Below the pieces are notes generated by a model, which did no database searches, was not told where the DNA came from, and saw only the letters and a list, made by a program, of their open reading frames with translations. From contig WPIO01000013.1 in assembly GCA_009760855.2 (NCBI GenBank), positions 7,230,001 to 7,260,000 on the forward strand: a stretch of DNA of 30,000 bases, in the 5' to 3' direction. Positions 22,583-30,000 of this stretch are shown piece after piece (the first letter of the stretch is position 1; every line of letters begins with the position of its first letter). The translations under genes were made by a program, and so were the position numbers. The DNA is from Cristatella mucedo (taxonomy: Eukaryota > Bryozoa > Phylactolaemata > Cristatellidae).

Positions 22583-22819
22583 TTCGTCCTCGATGTGCTT
22601 ATGCGTGCTGACACTGTTCATGCTGCCACTAACCACATTTGCATGCTGACCCAGTGCATGTAACCCCTAACCATGTTATTCATTTTGTTTGTTTTTCAAG
22701 CATGATTTTACTTACTATTCTATTGCGTATCACTTTGCAGCCAATGTAAAGCGCCTAGAAAGAGATTAAGTTCTCTGAGGGCGCTTTATCAAGTGCAATA
22801 TTATTATTATTATTATTAC
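21747..22819 (+). mobile_element. CR1/L2-type LINE, copy 4, 5'-truncated
   Basis: Matches copy 1 from its GCTTTGATCCCTCCC (2118 onward) to the (ATT)n tail (22797-22818). By eye about ten differences occur in the first 200 bases, so the two copies are close relatives. Truncation falls just after the position of RT motif C. It includes the 3' UTR and the stem GCGCCTAGAAAGAG...GAGGGCGCTTTATC. No clear target-site duplication was found. Confidence 0.93.
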
Positions 22820-22821
22820 TG

Positions 22822-23116
22822 TGGTATGAGCAAGGAGGGCGGACAGACACACAGGCAGGCAAGCTGGCACGAGCAAAGCAGCCAGTAAGCCAGACTGAGG
22901 ATCTTGAAGTCAATGCAATGCTTAATAGGGAGCCAGTGAAGCCCACAGACAAAGGTGGAGTGATGTAGCAGGCACGCCATCGACGACAGACAAGGCGAGC
23001 TGCCGAGTTTAGCACAAGTTGCAGCCGATTATGTGCACAGACCGGAAGTCCTGAGTGAAGCGAATTCCAGTAATCTAGGCCCTATGTCACAAACCTATGA
23101 ACTGGTTTGGCTATCG
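22822..23116 (-). pseudogene. LINE RT C-terminal fragment, minus strand, other subfamily
   Basis: Minus-strand translation from about 23115: PIAKPVHRFVT, an in-frame TAG, then LDYWNSLHSGLP, NRLQLVLNSAARLVCRRWRA and CYITP, a frameshift, then SLAPY and the equivalent of WLPIKHCIDFKILSLAYWLL. It aligns with the RLDFCNSLL to IDFKVLSLTF part of copy 4 but differs at many residues, so it is an older or different subfamily. It is cut off at 22822, next to the (ATT)n of copy 4. Confidence 0.85.
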
Positions 23117-23124
23117 GAAAAAAT

Positions 23125-23355
23125 ATTTGCTGCTTTAACAGCCTCATTTTTATAACGACAGAAGAGCCCTAATTGCTATACCCACCGCTTGCAGTTGGCA
23201 ATAAAGGATCGTCCACCGTAGGATTCGAACCTAAAGTAAACGACCATGGTTGAACCTGCAATCTTGCGATTTATAATCGTACTCTTGCCTAAGCAGGCCT
23301 TGGTTTAGGCACTGTTCCTGAACTTGATAGTGGGGGCATTGTGCTCATCCAATGA
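23125..23355 (-). mobile_element. SINE-2 copy, longest in window
   Basis: On the minus strand: CAATGCCCCCACTATCAAG head, a tRNA-like segment with B-box-like GGTTCGAATCC (23221-23231), ATTGCCAACTGCAAGCGGTGGG, and an end reading GTCGTTATAAAAATGAGGCTGTTAAAGC. The head and the end match 10545-10700; the middle matches 7602-7670 (CTACTGCAAGCGATAG) and 10340-10435. Boundaries are approximate. Confidence 0.6.
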
Positions 23356-24310
23356 CAAGTCATTTCCGAATAGCACACCCAGATAATGGGCAGACATAAC
23401 TGAAGTGAAGGTTGACATGTCAGTCATTAAAAGTTGATTGCTTACGTAACATTTATAAGTGCAAGATAATGTACTCGGCAATGTAAAGAATTTATTTTAA
23501 GTAAAAAGCTGAATGCCATCGGAGTTCTAGCTCCTGAAGAATAGAACAACAGGTAGCACAAAAGGCTGTATTTGAGACAAAATTGTGTGCCAAAGCCTTG
23601 ATCGCAAGGTTGAGATCAAGGATAATTTTCATAGCAAAGAGGATAAATTGCCTGCTGGTAATTTAATCTTAAATTAGCACAAGAGCCGGTGGGATTCTCG
23701 TTATGCTCTTTATGTCATACTTTTTATTTCAAGTCTACTATTATTCTACTAGTGATTTGTAGTGCTGAAGCACAGGAAAGCTTTTCTGATCCAGCTGCAA
23801 TAAATGCCGGTTCTGTATAAAAACTTTCTTTTTATTTTTAAAAGGGCATACATGGCCTGTCTACGCAAATGTAGAGATTATGGTGCAAGTCCCAAGCAAG
23901 ACCCAGATTTACATTAAATGCTGAAATCCCGAATTGAAGACTGAAATACGCTATAAATAGCACCTTGCCAAGGCACCAGTTGTTTTAGAATGCAAGTGCA
24001 CAGCAAGGCATGGTCAAGATTTCTCTTCTAATGACAAGCAGCACATCTCGTGAAAAAATGATATCCCGATTCATGCAGAAGAAAATCACCATCTAATATG
24101 AGAGCACGTAGCCATTAGACACTGTGAATACCATCAGCCAAAGCTAAGAAAAGCAGCAAGAATGATTTGGTAACCTTGGTGTTAGTAATAGCAGATAAAT
24201 GTGAACGAGGAACCTAATATTTTGGCTTGCCAAGATAAGGTAATCACCAGATCCAAAAGAAACTAAGTCTCTATGGAGGGGGTAACATTTCTGGGCAAAA
24301 GGGCACTCAG
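23356..24310. other. A+T-rich spacer, nothing recognised
   Basis: A+T-rich DNA with no frame longer than about 60 codons, no RNA gene and no repeat that I can place. Confidence 0.5.
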
Positions 24311-24430
24311 CTGGCTAGCAATGTCATGCTCATTTGCTGGCAATAATTTACTTTGACACCAACGGCAGCCAACAAACCGAGGCAGATAGCTACGTTACAG
24401 CTTAGCTAGGCACCAAAGAGCGAAAGCTTT
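24311..24430 (+). repeat. Dispersed repeat, copy a
   Basis: Shares an ordered series of matches with 26029-26157: TGGCTAGCAA / TGGCGAGCAA, TGCTGGCAAT in both, ACGGCAGCCAACAAACCGAGG / ACGGCAGCCCACAAACTAAGG (shown as the paired segments), GCTAC, and GGCACCAAAGAGC / GCCCCAAAGTGC. Identity is roughly 70-75% by eye. The family is unknown; a SINE relic is plausible. Confidence 0.6.
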
Positions 24431-24531
24431 CGATGGTAGAATGGATATTTCCGATGCGAGTAGAATCGGTAGAATCCGCATCAGTAATAGCATTAGCACA
24501 AGCAAAGTAATCTGTTTCTTTACCATGCAGA

Positions 24532-24588
24532 AGTATACTCAGGATTAAGGAGCATACTCAGGATTAAGGAGCATACTCAGGATTAAGC
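24532..24588 (+). repeat. 19-bp tandem repeat, 3 copies
   Basis: Three units of AGCATACTCAGGATTAAGG (24532-24550, 24551-24569, 24570-24588); the first has one change and the last differs at its final base. Confidence 0.93.
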
Positions 24589-26028
24589 CTACGAAGGATC
24601 ACAATTTCAAGTTATGCAAGGAACCCAATCATAGCAGGGTTGAAAGAGTATGCTCAGCAGCAAGCAGTCCAGCATGCCCTCCCCCCTGTCAGGCCTAGGA
24701 GGACCAGGGCCCACTATTTAGTAGGCTGATGCATTACCGAGGGATCTACTAGAACTAAGCCGTTATAAATATGCCTTTAATCTTTAATGTCGGAAAAGGT
24801 ACCTGGTACCGACCAGTCTGTTTGATATCCTGGCACCTCACCAGAAACGTTTACCTAGCCAATTCAAGGCGGGGGTTTGAGCAGATTTATTGCCAAGTGT
24901 TTCATCAAATTTAGAGCCACTCTCTTATACATTTGTTAGTGAAACTGATACTCTGTTGGTCATCAACGTAATGAAACCGATGAAAAGCAGGACAAAAAGA
25001 GAATATGAAGATATACGGAAACTTTGCTAAGCAACGCACACGAAAAAAGAAGTAAAAAAGTACAGCCATTGTTCATTTTCGCGATGATGCCGTTTTGTTT
25101 GCACGATGGAGCAATCCTATACTAAGGCTTTAAAAGCACACTGGCCATCTTTCCACCTCGCCACGGGAATGAAATGCTAATCTGCTATTGTTGATTCACT
25201 GTCCGAAGTCGTCCCTAATTTCAGAAGCAGAAGTGTTTTATGAGTCCAGCTGCTCATCTAATGCTGCTGCACTCCTGCAGTTTTGCATCCGGTCTACCAT
25301 TTCTTGCCTTTCCACTATAGGATCGACATCTGATAGGCAGAACCTTTAAGCCACTCTGTCACATATCTGCTAATAATTATCGGGATTTCTACACTGTGTT
25401 TGTGTAGGCATTAGCCTGAAGACACTTATAGGGCACAGCTTCTTGAATTGTGCAGGCCAGTATTGAGCCCACAAATATAATATATATTGGCCAACTCAGG
25501 TTATACGCTATTCTTGCGATTACATCGAGACTCGACCTCCAGGGATTGCTGGAAATGAAGAGCAGAGCACCCGAATGTGACCTGCAACTGAGAATCTTAA
25601 ATTGCCTTGCTCTGCATCAATATGTCACGTTACATATATTCACATGAAAATCCACAGATCTACAGACTGAGCAGGTGCTTGCTGAACCGTTGTTTCCTGG
25701 TGTATACCGACCAGAGTGCGTACACGCACTGCCAGAGTGAGTGACAGCTTTCCGTGTGCGTTTGGGGGCTGATAAAGGGCCAAGCAAGCAAGCAGCCGGT
25801 TAAGGGAAGAGATGTATTTATTGCTCTTAAGTTTTGGGCAAGCAAGTGAGCTAGTGGCAGCAATGCACTGTGAGCTGGAGCCAGAGTGCTAGACTAAATC
25901 CCCGGCATTGCGCAGCGACTGTTAAAGCTAGCTCTGTCAGCTGTGCCAGTAGTTCCTTCAAAGCGATTCGTCGGCTCGATTGCTTCCTGCTTCTTATCGT
26001 GAACCGCTGCTCCAATAATCAGGCTTGC
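24589..26028. other. Spacer, nothing recognised
   Basis: Mixed A+T-rich DNA without a recognisable gene or RNA. Open frames do not exceed about 85 codons and resemble no family. Confidence 0.45.
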
Positions 26029-26157
26029 AGCTGGCGAGCAAGGCAAGGTGCTGTAATGTCGTTGTGCTGGCAATTTCCTTTTGAGGCTACGGCAGCCCAC
26101 AAACTAAGGCGGATTGCTACTTAACGACTTGGCAAAGCCCCAAAGTGCTCATGCTTT
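26029..26157 (+). repeat. Dispersed repeat, copy b
   Basis: Second copy of the repeat at 24311-24430, same orientation, about 1.7 kb downstream, with a 10-15 base length difference in the first half. The stretch CTGGCAATT followed by a CGGC/GCC pair also faintly recalls SINE-2 downstream of its B box. Confidence 0.6.
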
Positions 26158-28085
26158 GGACCTGAGCTGTATGTCTGGCATGTACAGAACCCTACTAGAC
26201 GAATAGGCTTGACAGCGAGATCACTTCTGATGGAGGAAAGGCCGACAAAAACGTCAAAGATTGCCAGCTGCCACGCCCCCGGAGGGCGTTCGTCGGTCAT
26301 AGTTCAGGGACACGAGGCTGCTTGTAATAGAGATAGCAGCACCGCGGCTCCCTTTAAAGAAAGCTTCCTGATATAAGGCCACTGTGCCCTTTGCTCCTCA
26401 GCCACACGATTCTCAGTACACTCTACTGGGTGTGGAGCCCCATTTCAACGATCATGTAACCAGATCACCTGTCTAAAGCTCTCAGCCACAATCCTTGCGG
26501 CACTGCATCTCGGGTGGCGATGCATGCAGTGTCAGCACTAGAGATATCCTTAGCCTTGACACGAACCTTACTTAATAGCGATAGGTGTTCAAGACATAAG
26601 CTTATGTTCAGCTGCCTACTTGTGCCAGCTGGTGCTAAAACGCCTTGCACACGTCTACTTGAAAGTCGAGATCTTATTCACAGTTTCTAAATTCTTAGAA
26701 CTAGGAACCGGTTGTCTAATAATCTTTGCTTAAGCTGCATAAAAGCCAAAGTCGTTTAATAGGCAGTCCGTCGTAGGCTTTGATCCAGGCAAGAGGTGAA
26801 CTGTAGGCGTTGAGCCGATCAGGAGTGGCCGAGCCCGATGCTTTGCTTTAGAGGGCACTTCAGCGGTGCCACAGCTGCTGCTGCTGGATGCACACAGCCC
26901 TCCGTCGCTGTCGAATTGCCTTTTCTATTACATGTGGATACGTACATGCATCGGTGTGACACCTAAAACTCGCAAGCCACGATTCAAAGGCCCAGGGCAT
27001 CGCCGGTATTCGCCTCACATCGGCTGCTGGGACAAGAAACGCTTCGACGGCTTCGTTTGCGACTTTGTCTGAAGCCCTGAAGTCGGGAAGTCGCTGCACC
27101 CAATTTTTTTCAACACATTCGAGCGTGATACTAACTCGCTGTAGCCGCCTCTGCGTCAATGCCCTTAGGCAGCTGGAGGCCACTGCTCGTAACGATGCCA
27201 ATCCTCCTAGCCACCGACGCAGGCGGCTACACATTCCGGCCACGCTTCGAGCCTTGCTTGGCGGTGCACGGTGAGCAGCTTGCAGGTGCAGCTGCAACGA
27301 CTCCTGCCCGACACGAATAATAGGGCACAACTGTCAGACTGTTTCATTACTTGTACTGTTAAGGCCTTCTAACTGTGTGAATTATTAAACACTAGATTCC
27401 CAATTATTAAATTTCAGGAACCACGAATGATATCTCAGCAGGCACAATCTGGCTAATGTATCACGTCATTATTTCATTAGGGCATTGCAGCAGTGTCATC
27501 CTGATACCATATGGCCAAGTGCAACCTAGCTTGTGCATCGTTGCTTGTGCATCCTAGTGTGTGCATTTAGCTAAATTTCAAGCAGCTCTGCTTTGTACTG
27601 GTTCTGTAAGCGTGAGAAAGCTAGGCACTCACCATGCAAGGATGGGCCATGAGCTAAATGAAAGGGCCGAGATTGCTGCATTTACGGTGAATAGATTAGC
27701 ATTGGTAGAGTAAAATAGCCCTAGTAAGCATGAATTAATCACAACGTTTGATGTCACCGGCCGCCAGGCATCGTTTGATTTAGAGAGGAAGAGGCGTCCA
27801 TTGTGTGCCGGAATAGAGCTCCACCCGTGGAGCAATCCACTCACTGTGAGTGGCTCCCGGTGGCTAGAAATACTAGCCGGATACTCTGAACTACAATCGG
27901 CAAATGTACACATGCAAGCTGTTGCCTGGCTGTTGTACTGCCGTGGGTGGAGCAAACATTGAGAACTGCATTACAATTGAGAAACTCGACTGAGGTTTTA
28001 ACGTTTCATAGCTCATTTGTAGTAGCTGTTTTTATGGCGATCTACCTCTTACGTTTGACTTCGGTCCAGCAAACAGCTGGGCATG
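26158..28085. other. Spacer with hairpin cluster, no gene recognised
   Basis: The longest frame (26860-27330, minus, 156 codons) has no domain I recognise and overlaps open plus-strand frames, so I do not call it. A hairpin cluster at 27818-27953 is listed separately. Short direct repeats of CTTGTGCATC occur at 27530-27552. Confidence 0.45.
27818..27953. repeat. Cluster of short inverted repeats
   Basis: Three consecutive hairpins: GCTCCAC CC GTGGAGC (27818-27833), CCACTCAC T GTGAGTGG (27837-27853) and GGCTAG AAATA CTAGCC (27862-27878). In addition GCTCCACCC at 27818-27826 pairs with GGGTGGAGC at 27945-27953, which would enclose the other two. Confidence 0.8.
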
Positions 28086-28182
28086 GAGATTGAGAGACAG
28101 AGAGACAAAGAGACAGGCAGAGACAGAGACAGAGAGAGAGGACGGAGAGATAGAGGGGTAGAGAGATGCAGAGAAATAGTGT
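28086..28182. repeat. Degenerate purine-rich (GA)n tract
   Basis: GAGAGACAGAGAGACAAAGAG-like repeats with frequent C and T interruptions. This is an older, decayed simple repeat compared with the perfect GA tracts at 1.1, 9.1 and 29.5 kb. Confidence 0.85.
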
Positions 28183-28455
28183 GTGAAAGAATGTTGTTTG
28201 AGTTAGAGTTAGAAGGAAGTCTTAACCGAAAATTCAAATCAAGCATATCGCGTTTGGGAACTTTTGTGCACCGCCTAGAATCTGCTGACGATGCTCTAAT
28301 GACGAAGCTAATGAGACTCCCATTATCGTATAGGTGTAACTTCGGCAGCACCCATGCCGTCTTTACGTCGGCTGCTTTCGCTGCTGCACTTATGAATAGC
28401 AAGCAGTCAGTGGTAGCACCTCAGTGTCTCCATTTCTCTAGTATATACCTCCGTC

Positions 28456-28530
28456 CAGCACATATAACGTGCCCATGAAGAGTCTTATAGGAGGGCATTT
28501 AAATATCTTACATTAATTATTACTATTATC
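28456..28530 (+). mobile_element. Diverged LINE 3' tail
   Basis: CAGCACATATAACGTGCCCATGAAGAG aligns position by position with CAGCAAATGTAAAGCGCCTAGAAAGAG of the LINE 3' end (segments given for comparison), followed by AGGAGGGCATTTAAATATC (tail stem second half) and ATTAATTATTACTATTAT ((ATT)n remnant). An old, short, 5'-truncated insertion. Confidence 0.65.
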
Positions 28531-29368
28531 ACCCCTCGGCTGTGGCAAGGTGGGCTCCGAAGTGAGACAGTGCGCCACGGTCCAGTCATATCGGCCTTGA
28601 CCTCGCCTGCACGCCGTGCACGCACGAAGCTGGAGAGTGACCCGCTGTGCCCTGCTCCGCCTACGGCCCACCGCCGCGGCCTTGACATTCGGACACGAAG
28701 GATCGCTCGCTCGGTAAGATCGTGCTGGCCATCGGATGCGCTGATAGAGTACAATGCAAACTCGTGACAGCAGGTTGCTCCTTTTTCATCGATGTGCGGG
28801 AAAGGGGCATGCCTGAATGTCGAATTGCAAATGATACTTGTTTTTCAATCCATTCAGGGTTCAGGAGCTTGGTAGCAGGGATTTCTGCATTCATTCTTAG
28901 GTTGACTGCAGCAGCAGTAGTCTGCTCTCCAGCCTCCGGAGGCCACGTGCCACGTGTCACGTACCACGTGCCACGTCAGAGGTCCTCGCTATTCTGGTCA
29001 ATCGCTGCAGTTGCTGCCAGAGCCGTGGCCGAGGCCGCGCGACTCTGCCCTTATGGTAAGACGTAGCAGGCATGCTAGCCAGTCTCTAAATAAGAGAGAC
29101 TTTGTCGGTCAACTACTGCCCCTACAGTAGCCGCTTACAGCTGCTGGTGCTGGGGGGCCACAGCCGGTATCTGGTGCACTTAGGCACTCTGTAAGGAAGG
29201 CCAGAGTATGCATAACCAGCCATCAAAGTATTGTTCGACATCTAGCCTTCAGGTAGCCTGGTGGGCCGTGGCAGTTATGCGAGTCCAAGCCAAGAGTGTT
29301 TTAATGCACAAGCCGAATCGTTGCAGCTGCTGCCCACTCTGGCCGTGACACCTTGTCATCTAGGTGTG
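28531..29368. other. Spacer, G+C-richer, no gene recognised
   Basis: Contains the CACGTG array at 28944-28978. A frame at 28722-29066 is open, but its translation matches nothing I know. TATGGTAAGACG at about 29052 resembles a splice donor by chance. Confidence 0.4.
28944..28978 (+). promoter_or_regulatory. 7-bp tandem array of CACGTGN (5 units)
   Basis: Five head-to-tail 7-mers: CACGTGC, CACGTGT, CACGTAC, CACGTGC, CACGTCA. Three carry the full CACGTG E-box bound by bHLH-zipper proteins of the Myc/Max, USF and MITF/TFE type. The 7-base period puts neighbouring boxes well off the same helical face, so slippage is as likely an origin as selection for function. Confidence 0.4.
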
Positions 29369-29507
29369 TGCATGCTGCCACTAACCACATCTGCACGCTG
29401 ACCCTGTGCATGCCACCCCTAACCATGTTATTCATTTTGTTTGTTTATCAAGCATGATATTACTCACCATTCAATTGCATTTCCCTTTGCAGCAAATGTA
29501 AAGCGCC

Positions 29508-29562
<55 letters not shown>

Positions 29563-29608
29563 AGTTCTCTGACGGCACTTTATCAAGTGCATTATTATTA
29601 TTATTATA
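29369..29608 (+). mobile_element. LINE 3' end with internal GA expansion
   Basis: The final ~240 bases of the LINE 3' UTR, very similar to 2976-3176 and 22618-22819, ending in (ATT)n. Within the tail stem, the usual CTAGAAAGAGATTAAG or CTAGATAGAGATTGAG has grown into about 50 bases of GA (29509-29559). The 3'-only structure is ordinary 5' truncation. Confidence 0.92.
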
Positions 29609-30000
29609 GTTACACAAACCGGCATGGGCTAGTTTATGTGCAGGAAATGGTGTGACACAGGTCGTATCAATAGTCTTTTCTTGGGATGATACAGATTTAA
29701 ACTAGTGGGCACTCGATGACTCACTGGATGCCATGGCACCACAGTTACTACCGCTGTTTGAGTGAGCTGATTAAATTGCAGCCCTAACTCGTGCGTAGGA
29801 GGCTTACTAGTGATACAAGTGGCTTCTTTGCTGCTATTTCGATATGATTGGTGCCGACTAAAAGGAGCTGCCATCTTATTCTTCCTTGCGCTGTCTACAT
29901 GCCCGCATTTTACAACGCACGTGAGTGCACGTATACAAGCATCGCGAAAGCGCATACTCACATATGCGTGCTCACAGACACACACGTGAGCTTTTGTGTG
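29609..30000. other. Window end, nothing recognised
   Basis: Mixed DNA after the LINE tail. A 118-codon minus-strand frame (29629-29985) shows no domain or family that I recognise. Confidence 0.45.

Noticed and set aside
26860-27330. 156-codon minus-strand frame
   Set aside because: Composition is not obviously simple, but I recognise no domain and two plus-strand frames overlap it. A homology search would be needed to keep it.

Overview
The window looks like repeat-rich, gene-poor intergenic DNA from an animal genome. I found no convincing host protein-coding gene, no rRNA and no functional tRNA. The only recognisable protein code is reverse transcriptase (RT) from non-LTR retrotransposons of the CR1/L2 type: motif A in LDLSAAFDT, motif B in GVPQGSVLGP, motif C in YADD, and a C-terminal block with RLDFCNSLLTGLP, SAARLVCR and LHWLPV. 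These LINEs, the tRNA-derived SINEs and the abundant long microsatellites point to a metazoan. The sequence alone does not fix the lineage; an aquatic invertebrate or basal chordate is a guess. Names such as SINE-1, SINE-2 and copy 1 are labels made for this answer.

Layout. 1-7.4 kb: CpG-rich blocks (1-720, 4.26-4.89, 5.4-7.24 kb) alternate with transposon pieces and tandem arrays. LINE copy 1 (1395-3176) sits inside a minus-strand SINE (1358-1388 plus 3182-3306). A plus-strand SINE at 3921-4047 leads straight into a 200-bp AT/AC microsatellite. An 18-bp minisatellite lies at 7241-7394. 7.5-10.7 kb: two SINE families, an old LINE C-terminus (7905-8300), and a 320-bp GA tract. 10.7-13.0 kb: mostly featureless, with a CG/TG tract. 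13.1-15.1 kb: a decayed full-RT LINE copy with a CAAT array inside it, then a (GAG)n tract. 15.4-21.2 kb: unique-looking DNA without recognisable genes except a perfect (CAGGG)24 array at 19.2 kb. 21.2-23.4 kb: a transposon cluster holding the young-looking LINE copy 4, a minus-strand LINE fragment and a SINE, preceded by a direct-repeat array of AGGTCA. 23.4-30 kb: AT-richer DNA with a diverged repeat pair (24.3 and 26.0 kb), a hairpin cluster, a 7-bp CACGTG array and two LINE 3' ends.

How the parts work together. The LINE and SINE-1 share their last ~45 bases (a GCGCC...GGGCGCT stem followed by A/T-rich repeats). In known LINE/SINE pairs such a shared tail lets the LINE reverse transcriptase copy the SINE. 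The insertion order can be read directly here, because LINE copy 1 interrupts a SINE-1 copy at a recoverable ATAAG target site. I found no new defence or metabolic system. The most informative features are this nested insertion, the shared tails, microsatellites growing inside transposon sequence, and the AGGTCA and CACGTG arrays.
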